The notes: generated by a model from the sequence alone, not told the origin. A stretch of 64,000 bases of DNA from Cupriavidus malaysiensis (GCF_001854325.1 NZ_CP017755.1:1364001-1428000), one strand, 5' to 3'. Positions 25,438-35,035 are shown, numbered from the stretch's first letter. A program made the numbers and translations.

Positions 25438-25524
25438 CTGAAAAAAAGAAAAAGAAAAGGCTCGAATCAGGCCGTGCCGGCGCCTGCTGCAAGGCTCCCG
25501 GGCCATCCGGGGCGCCCGGCACGG
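25438..25524 (-). terminator. Possible terminator after ridA: long stem and T-rich tract
   Basis: Inverted arms CCGTGCCGG(C)GC (from 25472) and GCGCCCGGCACGG (25512-25524) can pair around the ridA stop. On the minus strand a run of about 20 pyrimidines, mostly T, follows at 25438-25459, some 12 bases past the stem. The gap between stem and T run makes efficiency doubtful, so gntP may still be reached from upstream. Confidence 0.35.
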
Positions 25525-25534
25525 CTACGCCGCT

Positions 25535-25927
25535 TCAGGCTGCCGGCTTCTTGTAGGCGATGCAATCGACCTCGACCTTGCAGTCCACCACCATGCTGGA
25601 CTGCACGCAGGCGCGCGCCGGCGGATTGGCGCCGAAGTATTCCTTGAAGACCTTGTTGAACGAGGCGAAGTCGCGCGCGTCGTCCAGCCATACGCCGCAG
25701 CGCACCACGTGCTCCGGCCCGTAGCCGGCCTCGGCCAGGATGGCGAGCACGTTGCGGATGGCCTGGTGGGTCTGGGCCACGATGCCGCCGTCGATGACTT
25801 CGCCGTCGACCATGGGCACCTGGCCCGAGACGTAGAGCCAGCCGTCGGCCTGCGTGGCGCGCGCGAAGGGCATGTGCTGGCCGCCGGTACCGGTGCCGCC
25901 TTCGACGCCGTATCGTTTGATTTCCAT
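25535..25927 (-). CDS. ridA: RidA-family enamine/imine deaminase
   Basis: A 130-residue YjgF/RidA protein. It has the family pattern of PFARATQADGWLYVSGQVPM near the start, then QAIRNVLAILAEAGYG and the C-terminal ACVQSSMVVDCKVEVDCIAY with the conserved Arg preceding it (PARACVQ). RidA proteins form trimers and hydrolyse reactive 2-imino or enamine intermediates released by PLP-dependent deaminases. AGGAG six bases before the ATG at 25925-25927 sets the start. Its place next to a PLP D-amino-acid deaminase and an N-acyl-D-amino-acid deacylase gives it an obvious job: releasing ammonia from the deaminase product. Confidence 0.9.
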   Translation of the reverse strand: MEIKRYGVEGGTGTGGQHMPFARATQADGWLYVSGQVPMVDGEVIDGGIVAQTHQAIRNVLAILAEAGYGPEHVVRCGVWLDDARDFASFNKVFKEYFGANPPARACVQSSMVVDCKVEVDCIAYKKPAA

Positions 25928-26009
25928 GAGGACTCCTGTGAGGCTGTGTCTGAATCCGAAACTGTGTCGGGATGGAGGGTGAAAGCGGGCAGGGCGCGCG
26001 TCAGCCGCG

Positions 26010-27494
26010 TCAGCCGCGGGGGGCGCCGATGCTGGCGCCGCCCTCGCTGCCACGCGCGAGGAAGCGGCCGGCCCGCGTGCCGGTGGGCTGGCGCTCGTGC
26101 CAGGACAACTCGCCGTTGACCCAGACCGCGGCAATGCCTTCGGCGGGCTGCATGGGGTCGGCGAAGGTGGCCGCGTCGCGGATGGTGTCGGCGTCGAACA
26201 GCACCAGGTCGGCCCAGCAGCCTTCGCGCACCAGGCCGCGCTCGCGCAGGCCGAAGCGCTCGGCCGGCAGGCCGGTCATCTTGTTGACGGCCACTGCCAG
26301 CGGGAACAGTTCGCGGTCGCGCGCATAGTGGCCGAGCACACGCGGGAAGGCGCCCCACAGCCGGGGGTGGGGCAGCGGATCGTTGGGCAGGCCGTCGGAG
26401 CCGATCACCGTGGCGGGGTGGCTGAGGATGCGGTCGACGTCGGCGTCCTCCATGCAGTGGTAGACCGCGCCGGCCGGCCGCAGCCGGCGCGCGGTCTCGT
26501 GCAGGTCCAGTTCCCACCCGGCCGCGATCTCGGCCAGCGACTTGCCGCCCATCTCGGGGTGCGGCTCGGACCAGGTCACGGTGATGTCGAAATCGCTGGT
26601 GACCTGCTTCAGGTCGAGCGTGGAGGAACTGGCGGTGTAGGGATAGCAGTCGCACCCGACCGGCTGCCAGCGGCGTGCGGCGTCGAGCGCGTCGAGCACT
26701 TCGCCGCTGCGGCCCCAGTTGGGCACGCCGGCGCATTTCAGGTGCGAGATCACCACCGGCACGCGCGCGTGGCGGCCGATGCGGAAGGCCTCGTCCATGG
26801 CGTCGAGGATCTCGGCGAACTCGCTGCGCAGGTGGGTGGCGTAGAGCGCGCCGGCCTGCGCCAGCGGTTCGGCCAGGGCCAGCACCTCTTCGGTCGGCGC
26901 GCAGAAGGCATTGGCATAGGCCAGACCGGTGGACAGGCCCAGCGCGCCATGCTGCAGGGCGTCTTCGAGCTGGGCGCGCATGGCGGCGATCTCGGCGGCG
27001 CTGGCGGCGCGGTCGAGGCGGTCCATCTGGTTGCTGCGCAGCGCGGTGTGGCCGACCAGGGCCGCCACGTTGACGGCCGGGCGGGCGCTGGCGATGGCTC
27101 GCACGTAGCTGGCGAAATCCGGGTAGCGGAAGGCATCGGCCTCGCCGAGCAGGTTCATCGGGTCGGGCGGGTCGCCGCGCAGCGCGACCGGTGCCGCGCT
27201 GATGCCGCAGTTGCCGACGATGACCGTGGTCACGCCCTGCGACAGCTTGGGCGTCATGTCCGGCTGGCGTACCACATTGGTGTCATCGTGCGTGTGCACG
27301 TCGATGAAGCCGGGGGCGAGCACGAGGCCGTGGCCTTCCACCACGTGCGCCGCGGCATCGGGGTCGATGGCGCCGGCGGCATCGATGCGGGCGATGCGGC
27401 CGTCGCGCACGGCCACGTCGGCCAGGCGCGCCGGCGCGCCGGACCCGTCGACCAGGGTCACGTTGCGGATCAGGGTGTCGAAGGCATGCGGCAT
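26010..27494 (-). CDS. N-acyl-D-amino-acid deacylase (D-aminoacylase)
   Basis: A 494-residue amidohydrolase-superfamily enzyme. The zinc-binding pattern is complete: DVHTHDD, the bridging Cys in TVIVGNCGISAAP, His in YATHLRSEF, His in VVISHLKCAG and the late Asp in IGSDGLPNDP. It matches D-aminoacylases, which remove acetyl or other acyl groups from N-acyl-D-amino acids. Its ATG lies one base after the rpiR stop, so it is co-translated with that regulator. In this context N-acetyl-D-glucosaminate, which has the D-amino-acid configuration at carbon 2, is a reasonable substrate; ordinary N-acyl-D-amino acids are the alternative. Confidence 0.85.
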   Translation of the reverse strand: MPHAFDTLIRNVTLVDGSGAPARLADVAVRDGRIARIDAAGAIDPDAAAHVVEGHGLVLAPGFIDVHTHDDTNVVRQPDMTPKLSQGVTTVIVGNCGISAAPVALRGDPPDPMNLLGEADAFRYPDFASYVRAIASARPAVNVAALVGHTALRSNQMDRLDRAASAAEIAAMRAQLEDALQHGALGLSTGLAYANAFCAPTEEVLALAEPLAQAGALYATHLRSEFAEILDAMDEAFRIGRHARVPVVISHLKCAGVPNWGRSGEVLDALDAARRWQPVGCDCYPYTASSSTLDLKQVTSDFDITVTWSEPHPEMGGKSLAEIAAGWELDLHETARRLRPAGAVYHCMEDADVDRILSHPATVIGSDGLPNDPLPHPRLWGAFPRVLGHYARDRELFPLAVAVNKMTGLPAERFGLRERGLVREGCWADLVLFDADTIRDAATFADPMQPAEGIAAVWVNGELSWHERQPTGTRAGRFLARGSEGGASIGAPRG

Positions 27495-27495
27495 C

Positions 27496-28377
27496 TCAGT
27501 CTCCCAGCGGTTGCCTGCCGTCGCCGCGGGGGCCGCGGTGCGCGTCCAGCACGTACTTCAGGCGGCGCAGCCGCTCTTTGTTCGGTTCCTGCTGCAACAG
27601 CGCCAACTGGGTGGCGAGCACGTCCATCACCAGCATCATGGCGTAGCGCGAGGCGGACGGCTTGAAGATGAAGTCCGTCTCCAGCGTGCGCAGCGGCAGC
27701 AGCACGTGCGCCCGCCCCGCCAGCGGCGAGCCGAGCGCGGTCACGGCAACCAGGCGCGCGCCATACTCCAGCGCGACATCGCAGCTCGCCAGCATTTCCG
27801 GCACCTCGCCGGTGGCCGAGAAGGCCAGCACCACGTCGTCGCGGTCCAGCGTGGCCGCCACCATCTTCTGCAGCAGCGCGTCCTGGTAGCTGGCCACCGG
27901 CCGGCCCAGCCGCGCCAGGCGGTAACGCGCCTCGTCCGCCATGAAGGTGGAGCCGCCGCCCATGCCGAAAGCGTAGATCATGCGCGCCCCGAGCAACAGG
28001 CGCGCCGCCTGCTCGATGCGTTCGGCGTCCAGCAGTTTCAGGCTGGCGTCGAGCGAGGCGACCGCGTCGGCGTGGATGCGGCCCGCCAGCGTGTCCTGGG
28101 CGTCATCGGACGCCGGCGCCTGCAGGAAGCGCTGGCCCACGGCGGTGGCCTGGGCCAGGCGCAGCTTCAGGTCGCGCACGTCGCGGCAACCGATGGCCTT
28201 GGCGAAGCGGGTCACGCTGGCCTCGCTGACGCCGGCCTGGCGGGCCAGTTCGTTGATGCTGGCGGCAGCGGCGCCGCCAAGGTCGGCGAGGATGACCTGC
28301 GCCACCTTCTGCTCGGCCAGGCGCAGCGCGGGGCCGCGCTCGGCGATGCGGGTGAGGATGTCGAAGGGGGCGGTCAT
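27496..28377 (-). CDS. MurR/RpiR-family transcriptional regulator
   Basis: A 293-residue repressor or activator with an N-terminal RpiR helix-turn-helix (QKVAQVILADLGGAAAASIN, then ELARQAGVSEASVTRFAKA) and a C-terminal SIS domain (residues about 125-260: ARMIYAFGMGGGSTFMADE, VVLAFSATGEVPEML). SIS domains in this family bind phosphorylated sugars; HexR, for example, senses KDPG. The gene is divergent from the deaminase-kdgK-eda genes, and a perfect inverted repeat (28442-28459) lies between them. KDPG or a related phosphate is therefore the likely effector, by analogy. Confidence 0.9.
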   Translation of the reverse strand: MTAPFDILTRIAERGPALRLAEQKVAQVILADLGGAAAASINELARQAGVSEASVTRFAKAIGCRDVRDLKLRLAQATAVGQRFLQAPASDDAQDTLAGRIHADAVASLDASLKLLDAERIEQAARLLLGARMIYAFGMGGGSTFMADEARYRLARLGRPVASYQDALLQKMVAATLDRDDVVLAFSATGEVPEMLASCDVALEYGARLVAVTALGSPLAGRAHVLLPLRTLETDFIFKPSASRYAMMLVMDVLATQLALLQQEPNKERLRRLKYVLDAHRGPRGDGRQPLGD

Positions 28378-28441
28378 GGCGGGGAGGGCGGCGCTTGCCG
28401 GGCGAGGCTGGCGCCGCTTGCGTGTTACTTTATAACAAGGA

Positions 28442-28459
28442 TGAAATATCGTAATTTCA
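28442..28459. promoter_or_regulatory. Perfect inverted repeat, probable RpiR-type operator
   Basis: TGAAAT-ATCGTA-ATTTCA is a perfect inverted repeat with 6-bp arms and a 6-base spacer in the only AT-rich stretch of this region, exactly between rpiR (start 28377) and the D-amino-acid deaminase (start 28527). RpiR-family proteins are known to use inverted sites of this general size. One site could control both directions. Confidence 0.6.
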
Positions 28460-28526
28460 AGGCTATGATTACGTCAATCGGAAAATTGACGGACCCGCCT
28501 GGGGCCGTGCAGAGGTGACAGTCAGC

Positions 28527-29798
28527 ATGCGTGAAATAAAGTACCAGACGGGCATGATCGACCCGCTCAACAAGGCGCTGGGCAAGCTCGAGGCGCCGCT
28601 GGCGCCGGCCGAGGCGGCCGCGGGCCAGGACTGGAGCCTGCTCGACGAATCATTGAGCCTGCCGGCGGCGGTGCTCTACGAGTCACGGCTGGCGCACAAC
28701 CTGGCCTGGATGCGCGGCTTCGTCGAAAGCTACGGCATGCAGCTTGCGCCGCACGGCAAGACCACCATGGCACCGAAGCTGTTCGCGCGCCAGCTGGCGG
28801 CCGGTGCCTGGGGCATCACGCTCGCCACCGCCCACCAGACCGCCGCGGCCCACGCCCATGGCGTGCGCCGCGTGCTCATGGCCAACCAGCTGGTGGGACG
28901 CCGCAATATGGAGATCGTGGCCGACCTGCTGCGCGATCCCGGCTTCGAATTCTTCTGCCTGGTCGATTCGCCGGCGCTGGTCGACCAGCTCGGTGCCTTC
29001 TTCCAGGCGCGCGGCCAGACCCTGCAGGTGCTGCTGGAACTGGGCGTGGCGGGCGGGCGCACCGGCGTGCGCGACGCGGCCCAGCAGGAAGCCGTGCTGG
29101 CCGCGCTGGCGCGCTGGCCGCAGGCGCTGTCGCTGGCGGGCGTGGAACTGTACGAGGGCGTGCTCAAGGAGGAGGCCGATATCCGCGCCTTCCTGCAGCG
29201 CGCGGTGGCGGTCACGCGTGAACTGCTGGCGGCGGGACGCTTCGGCCGCAGCCCGGCGGTGCTGTCGGGCGCCGGCTCGGCCTGGTATGACGTGGTGGCC
29301 GAGGAATTCGCTGCCGCCGGCACCGGCAACGCGGTGGACCTCGTGCTGCGCCCGGGCTGCTACCTGACCCACGACGTGGGCGTCTACCGGGCCGCGCAGG
29401 AGCGTATCCTGGCGGCCAACCCGGTGGCCCGCCGCATGCAGGAAGGGCTGCTCCCGGCACTGCAGGTCTGGGCCTACGTGCAGTCGATGCCCGAGCCGGA
29501 TCTCGCCATCATCGGCATGGGCAAGCGCGATGCCGCCTTCGACGCCGGCATGCCGATCCCCGCACAGCGCTATCGTCCGGGCACCGCCGCGCCGGTCGAG
29601 GCGCCGTCGCATTGGGCGGTCACCGGCATGATGGACCAGCATGCCTACCTGCGCCTGCAACCGGGCGATGACCTGCGCGTGGGCGACATGATCGCCTTCG
29701 ACATCTCGCACCCTTGCCTGACCTTCGACAAGTGGCGGCATATCCCGGTACTGGACGACCGCTTGCGTGTGGTCGACGTCGTGCAGACCTTCTTCTGA
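28527..29798 (+). CDS. PLP-dependent D-amino-acid deaminase (DSD / D-threonine aldolase fold)
   Basis: A 423-residue fold-type III PLP enzyme. The PLP lysine is in the motif MQLAPHGKTTMAPKLFARQL, and the zinc-binding His and Cys of the DSD group appear in DISHPCLTFDKWRHIP. Relatives include eukaryotic-type D-serine dehydratase, D-threonine aldolase and D-glucosaminate dehydratase/ammonia-lyase. I place the start at the ATG at 28527, because GAGGTGA (28512-28518) is an excellent ribosome site eight bases away; a GTG at 28515 falls inside it. Followed by KDG kinase and KDPG aldolase genes, it is best read as forming a 2-keto-3-deoxy sugar acid from an amino sugar acid. Confidence 0.8.
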   Translation: MREIKYQTGMIDPLNKALGKLEAPLAPAEAAAGQDWSLLDESLSLPAAVLYESRLAHNLAWMRGFVESYGMQLAPHGKTTMAPKLFARQLAAGAWGITLATAHQTAAAHAHGVRRVLMANQLVGRRNMEIVADLLRDPGFEFFCLVDSPALVDQLGAFFQARGQTLQVLLELGVAGGRTGVRDAAQQEAVLAALARWPQALSLAGVELYEGVLKEEADIRAFLQRAVAVTRELLAAGRFGRSPAVLSGAGSAWYDVVAEEFAAAGTGNAVDLVLRPGCYLTHDVGVYRAAQERILAANPVARRMQEGLLPALQVWAYVQSMPEPDLAIIGMGKRDAAFDAGMPIPAQRYRPGTAAPVEAPSHWAVTGMMDQHAYLRLQPGDDLRVGDMIAFDISHPCLTFDKWRHIPVLDDRLRVVDVVQTFF

Positions 29799-29909
29799 AC
29801 GGGACTGGCCGCGGGGAGCCCCGAGGAGTCCCTGTAGTCCCTGTGCAGGCCCCTTCGGGACCGACGCTCCGGCAGACCCCTGCGGAAGAACATCAAGGAT
29901 GAGCGCATC

Positions 29910-30857
29910 ATGAGCATCGACATACTCGCCTACGGCGAGCCGCTGGTCGAATTCAACCAGCAGCCCGACCGGCCCGGCCACTACCTGCAGGGCTTCGGCG
30001 GCGACACTTCGAATTTCTGCATCGCCGCGGCGCGCCAGGGCGCCAGCACCGGCTACCTGAGCGCGGTCGGCGAGGACGGTTTCGGCGAGCGCCTGCTGGC
30101 GCTGTGGACCCACGAGCGCGTCGACACGCGGCACGTGCGGGTCGACCCCGCGGCGCCGACCGGCGTCTATTTCGTCAGCCACGACCACCGCGGCCACCGC
30201 TTCGACTACCTGCGCGCCGGCTCGGCGGCGAGCCGCTACAGTCACGAGCACCTGCCGCTGGCAGCCATCGCCGAGGCGCGCTACCTGCACCTGTCGGGCA
30301 TCAGCCTGGCGATCAGCACCAGCGCCTGCGACGCCGGCCTGGCTGCCATGGCACACGCGCGCAAGGCCGGCACCCGGGTCTCGCTCGACACCAACCTGCG
30401 CTTGCGGCTGTGGCCGCTGGCGCGGGCCCGCGCCATCATGCGCGAGGCTTTCGCGCTGACCGATGTCTGCCTGCCGAGCTGGGACGATATCAGTGTGCTG
30501 ACCGGCCTCGACGACCGCGACGCCATCGTCGACTACCTGCTCGGCTGCGGCATCGGGCTGGTGGCGCTCAAGCTGGGCGAGGAGGGCTCCTATGTGGCGA
30601 CGCCCGACGCGCGCACGCTGGTGGCGCCCCATCCCGTGCATCCGGTCGATGCCACCGGCGCCGGCGACTGCTTCGGCGGCTGCTTCATCGCGCGCCTGGC
30701 CGCCGGCGACGATCCTTTCGCGGCGGCGCGCTATGCCAACGTGGCCGCGGCCTTGTCGACCACCGGCTACGGCGCCGTCGCACCCATCCCCGCGGCGGAA
30801 GCCGTGCTGGGACGGCTGGGCAGCCCGGTGGCGCTGCCCGCCCAGCCCTTCGCCTGA
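29910..30857 (+). CDS. kdgK: 2-keto-3-deoxygluconate kinase (PfkB family)
   Basis: A 315-residue sugar kinase. It begins IDILAYGEPLVEFNQQ, has the substrate-binding GGDTSNFCIAAARQGA motif near residue 30 and the PfkB signature HPVDATGAGDCFGGCFIARL with the catalytic Asp near residue 250. The N-terminal features match 2-dehydro-3-deoxygluconokinases, which convert KDG plus ATP to KDPG in the cytoplasm. It lies 111 bases after the deaminase gene and 64 bases before eda, all on the plus strand, and supplies the substrate of Eda. Fructo- or other PfkB kinases are the alternative, but the eda linkage argues for KDG. Confidence 0.85.
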   Translation: MSIDILAYGEPLVEFNQQPDRPGHYLQGFGGDTSNFCIAAARQGASTGYLSAVGEDGFGERLLALWTHERVDTRHVRVDPAAPTGVYFVSHDHRGHRFDYLRAGSAASRYSHEHLPLAAIAEARYLHLSGISLAISTSACDAGLAAMAHARKAGTRVSLDTNLRLRLWPLARARAIMREAFALTDVCLPSWDDISVLTGLDDRDAIVDYLLGCGIGLVALKLGEEGSYVATPDARTLVAPHPVHPVDATGAGDCFGGCFIARLAAGDDPFAAARYANVAAALSTTGYGAVAPIPAAEAVLGRLGSPVALPAQPFA

Positions 30858-30887
30858 GCCCGTCCGAGCGGACTTTCCCGCCCCCTA

Positions 30888-30907
30888 GACCGTAGACAGT
30901 AGACCGA
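30888..30907. repeat. Short TAGAC-type direct repeats before eda
   Basis: The sequence CTAGACCGTAGACAGTAGAC contains three TAGAC elements at seven- to eight-base spacing, just upstream of eda. It resembles the GTTAGAC cluster at 5685-5713. It is probably locally duplicated non-coding sequence. Confidence 0.5.
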
Positions 30908-30921
30908 CCCAACCGACCGCC

Positions 30922-31557
30922 ATGCAAGCCAATTCCTCCCCTCTGCTCACCCGCCTCGATGGCGTGCCCGTCATCCCCGTGCTCGAATTCGCCTCGGTTG
31001 ACGAGGCGCTGCACGTCAGCGAGGCCTTGATCGCCGGCGGCCTGCCGGTACTGGAAATCACCCTGCGCACGCCGGTGGCGCTGGACGCCATGCGGGCCGT
31101 GGCCGCGGCCTTTCCGCAGGCTTGCGTCGGCGCCGGCACGGTGCTCAACGCCGCCCAGCTCAAGGCCGTGCGCGAGGCTGGCGCCCAGTTCGCGGTGTCG
31201 CCGGGTCTGACGCCGGCGCTGGCCGTCGCCGCGCAGGGCGAGGGCATCGCGCTGCTGCCTGGCGTGGCGACCGCCAGCGAGGCCATGGCGGCGCTCGAGG
31301 CCGGCTTCTCCTTCCTGAAGTTCTTCCCGGCCGAAGCGGCCGGCGGCGTGCCGATGCTGAAATCGCTGTACGGCCCCTTCGCGCAACTGCGCTTCTGCCC
31401 GACCGGCGGCATCAACGCGGCCAAGGCGGTGGAATACCTGGCGCTGCCCAATGTGGTCTGCGTGGGCGGTTCCTGGATCGTGCCCAAGGACGCGGTCGCC
31501 GCCGGCGACTGGGGCCGCATCCGCACGCTGGCGCAGCAGGCGTCGGCGCTGCGTTGA
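30922..31557 (+). CDS. eda: KDPG/KHG aldolase
   Basis: A 211-residue class I aldolase. The catalytic Glu lies in LEITLRTPVALDAM, the Schiff-base Lys in FSFLKFFPAEAAGG, and the phosphate-binding loop in CPTGGINAAKAVEYL. The enzyme splits 2-keto-3-deoxy-6-phosphogluconate to pyruvate and glyceraldehyde 3-phosphate. It is the last gene of the deaminase-kdgK-eda group, completing the lower Entner-Doudoroff branch. Because most Cupriavidus-type genomes also carry an eda in the glucose pathway, this may be a dedicated second copy. Confidence 0.95.
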   Translation: MQANSSPLLTRLDGVPVIPVLEFASVDEALHVSEALIAGGLPVLEITLRTPVALDAMRAVAAAFPQACVGAGTVLNAAQLKAVREAGAQFAVSPGLTPALAVAAQGEGIALLPGVATASEAMAALEAGFSFLKFFPAEAAGGVPMLKSLYGPFAQLRFCPTGGINAAKAVEYLALPNVVCVGGSWIVPKDAVAAGDWGRIRTLAQQASALR

Positions 31558-31589
31558 GCCGCGGGCAAGGGAAAAGAGAAAAAAGAGAA

Positions 31590-31614
31590 AAGAAAAGCCG
31601 GGCAGGAGCCCGGC
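31590..31614 (-). terminator. Intrinsic terminator of the entericidin gene
   Basis: On the minus strand GCCGGGC-TCCT-GCCCGGC (31597-31614) is followed by TTTTCTTTTC and more T-rich sequence (31566-31596). The stem has no T run on the plus strand, so it serves the small lipoprotein gene at 31648-31779; eda transcripts reading in from the left would not be stopped efficiently. Confidence 0.7.
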
Positions 31615-31647
31615 TTGGCGACGCGTGCGCGGCCGATGCCGCTGCGC

Positions 31648-31779
31648 CTACTTGGAGCGGTCCGCCGCGCTTTCCAGCTTCTGGCCACCCTTCTGGATAT
31701 CCTGACCCAGCCCGGCCATCGTATTGCAGCCGGCCAGCAGGGTTGCAAGCAGTACAAAGCCAATCCATCCTTTTTTCAC
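31648..31779 (-). CDS. Entericidin-family small lipoprotein
   Basis: A 43-residue frame: GTG start, KKGWIGFVLLATLLAGC lipobox, then NTMAGLGQDIQKGGQKLESA and a short basic end. This is the entericidin A/B pattern, tiny membrane lipoproteins of the EcnAB toxin-antitoxin-like family, induced in stationary phase in enterics. AAGGAG six bases before the GTG at 31777-31779 confirms the start. The protein is too short for most gene callers. Only one entericidin gene is present here, with no partner, as is usual in betaproteobacteria, so a toxin-antidote role should not be assumed. It has its own terminator. Confidence 0.85.
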   Translation of the reverse strand: MKKGWIGFVLLATLLAGCNTMAGLGQDIQKGGQKLESAADRSK

Positions 31780-31934
31780 GCCAGGCTCCTTCCTTTCGAT
31801 GCGAACAGTGATTGGGCGCCGATTTTACCGTCGGCGCGCGGTCTCATTGACGCACGAATGTGCCAATTTGTAACTTGGCGGAAGACCGGCTGGACAATGG
31901 CGGCCGGACTGTGCGAGAAGGCGTTCCTTTCCGC

Positions 31935-33335
31935 TCAGCCGCCGCGGGCCGAGGCCAGCAGGTCGCGGGCACGCTGGTCGAGGGTGGCGTGGATCTGCGG
32001 CAGCCAGCGCGCGGGGAAGGGCTGGGCCAGCAGGTAGCCCTGCATGCTGGTGCAGCCCCAGCGGCGCACTTCGTCGAGCTGCGGGCGCGTCTCGATGCCT
32101 TTCGCGCAGGCGCCGTAGCCGGCGTCGCGCGCCAGGGCGCAGGCCGCCCGCAGGCCAGCCGCGACCTCCGGACCCTGGGCCGGGCTGCCGAGCTGGCGCG
32201 CGTCGAGCGTGACCAGGTCGGGACGCAGCAGGCCGAGCGCATCGCGGCAGATTTCCGTATCGGTGAAGTCGCCCAGGGCAAGCTGAACACCCGCGCGGCG
32301 CAGAACCTCGAAGCGGGCGCCGAGCAGGTCGCTGGCGCGTACCGCGTCCGGGCAAGGCACCTCGATGCAGACGCGCGCGCCCTGCACGCCCAGCCTGCCG
32401 ATGGCGGCGCCGAGTTCCTCGATCAGGTGTTCCCGGTGGAGCTGGGCGCCCGGCGCCGGAAAGTGGAATTGCACCGGAACCGGAAAGGAAGCGGCCGCCA
32501 GCAGCGGCAGGGCATCGTTGAGAATCCAGCGCGCGACGTCGCCCATCAGGCCGAGCGCCTCCAGCGCCGGCAGGAAATCCTGCGGCGCGACCCGGCCGAA
32601 TGCGGCGCTCTGCCAGCGCAGGCGCACCGTGTAGCTGTCGACGCTGGCCGCATCCGCATCCAGGCGCGCGCGCGGCTGCAGGTTGATGGCGAACTCACCG
32701 CGTTCCAGCGCCTGTGGCAGGGCGGCGAGCATGGCCGCCGGCAGCGGCGGCGCGGCCACCGAGCCGGCGCTGGCGATGGCGTCGCCCCCGCGCCTGGCCA
32801 CGCCGAGCATGGTGTCGACTGCCCGCTGCAGGCAGCGTTCGGCGGGGCAGCCCGGCTCGCCCAGCGCCACGCCGATGCTGCAGGAAAGGAACAGCTCGAA
32901 GCCGCCGACGGCCACTGGCCGCGCCAGTGTGTCCGCCACGGCGCGGGCCAGGCGCAGCGCTTCCGGCTCGCCGCCATGCAGCGGGGTGGCGATGGCGAGG
33001 TCGGCTTCGCCCAGCCATTGCAGCAGCGCGTCGGCCGGGAGCACCGCGCGGGCCCGCTCCAGGATGCGCGCGCGCAGCTTGTCGCTTATGGCGGGTCCGA
33101 GTGGCAGGCGGGCATGGGCGAAGCGGTCGAGGCGGACGGCCAGCATGGCGAGCCGCGCCTCGGGGCCGGGCGAGCCCGTGCCGGGGCCGGCGGCAGGTGT
33201 CGGGCCCAGCCGGCATGCCGCCGCGAGAAAGGCGGCGTGCCCGCGGGCCTCGGCAAGGCCGGGCGCCATCCCGGAGGGGGACGGCGGGCAAAGCGATGGC
33301 GGATAAGGTGGTCGAGCGGCCTCGTCTTGAGACAT
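31935..33335 (-). CDS. Degenerate GGDEF-EAL domain protein
   Basis: A 466-residue cytoplasmic protein built like a GGDEF-EAL pair but with both active sites eroded. The diguanylate-cyclase signature position reads LGEADLAIATP instead of GGDEF, and the EAL position reads YTVRLRW. Downstream, the metal-binding DD of active phosphodiesterases is ALGDFTDTE, and the E of AEG(V/I)ET is Lys (AKGIET). The fold is retained (QGYLLAQPFPARWL near the end). Such proteins often act as c-di-GMP sensors or protein-binding scaffolds. The start at ATG 33333-33335 has AGGA upstream; a frame to 33401 is less likely. No partner gene is apparent. Confidence 0.75.
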   Translation of the reverse strand: MSQDEAARPPYPPSLCPPSPSGMAPGLAEARGHAAFLAAACRLGPTPAAGPGTGSPGPEARLAMLAVRLDRFAHARLPLGPAISDKLRARILERARAVLPADALLQWLGEADLAIATPLHGGEPEALRLARAVADTLARPVAVGGFELFLSCSIGVALGEPGCPAERCLQRAVDTMLGVARRGGDAIASAGSVAAPPLPAAMLAALPQALERGEFAINLQPRARLDADAASVDSYTVRLRWQSAAFGRVAPQDFLPALEALGLMGDVARWILNDALPLLAAASFPVPVQFHFPAPGAQLHREHLIEELGAAIGRLGVQGARVCIEVPCPDAVRASDLLGARFEVLRRAGVQLALGDFTDTEICRDALGLLRPDLVTLDARQLGSPAQGPEVAAGLRAACALARDAGYGACAKGIETRPQLDEVRRWGCTSMQGYLLAQPFPARWLPQIHATLDQRARDLLASARGG

Positions 33336-33602
33336 GGCGGAATCCTGACGGCGGTGGCGACACCTGGCTGCGCGGGCTCGTGCACTGCAGGTTCCCGCCA
33401 TGCCGCGCTGCCGCCGGGAGCCGCGGGCGCGCGTGGCGCGCCCGCTCTCCGATCATACGGCACCGGCGCTATTTCACCACGAGGGCTGGCCCGGATGGCG
33501 GAGGCGGAATGACGGGTTCCTGACCGTGGTCAATTCCTCCGGGCGGGGCCGCAGGGCGGGATCCTGGGGGCCGAAGCGCGGGGGCGAAGCGCAGGGCCGA
33601 AC

Positions 33603-34910
<1,308 letters not shown>

Positions 34911-35035
34911 CAGGGTGCGCGCCCTTTGCGCGCGGGGGTGAAAAACGTCAAGGATACCATCCGCGCATGTCAGGCCGGAGTCATCTGCGGGCATGTCCTA
35001 TGATGGCCGAGAGCGGACCCCTGGAGGAAACAGCC

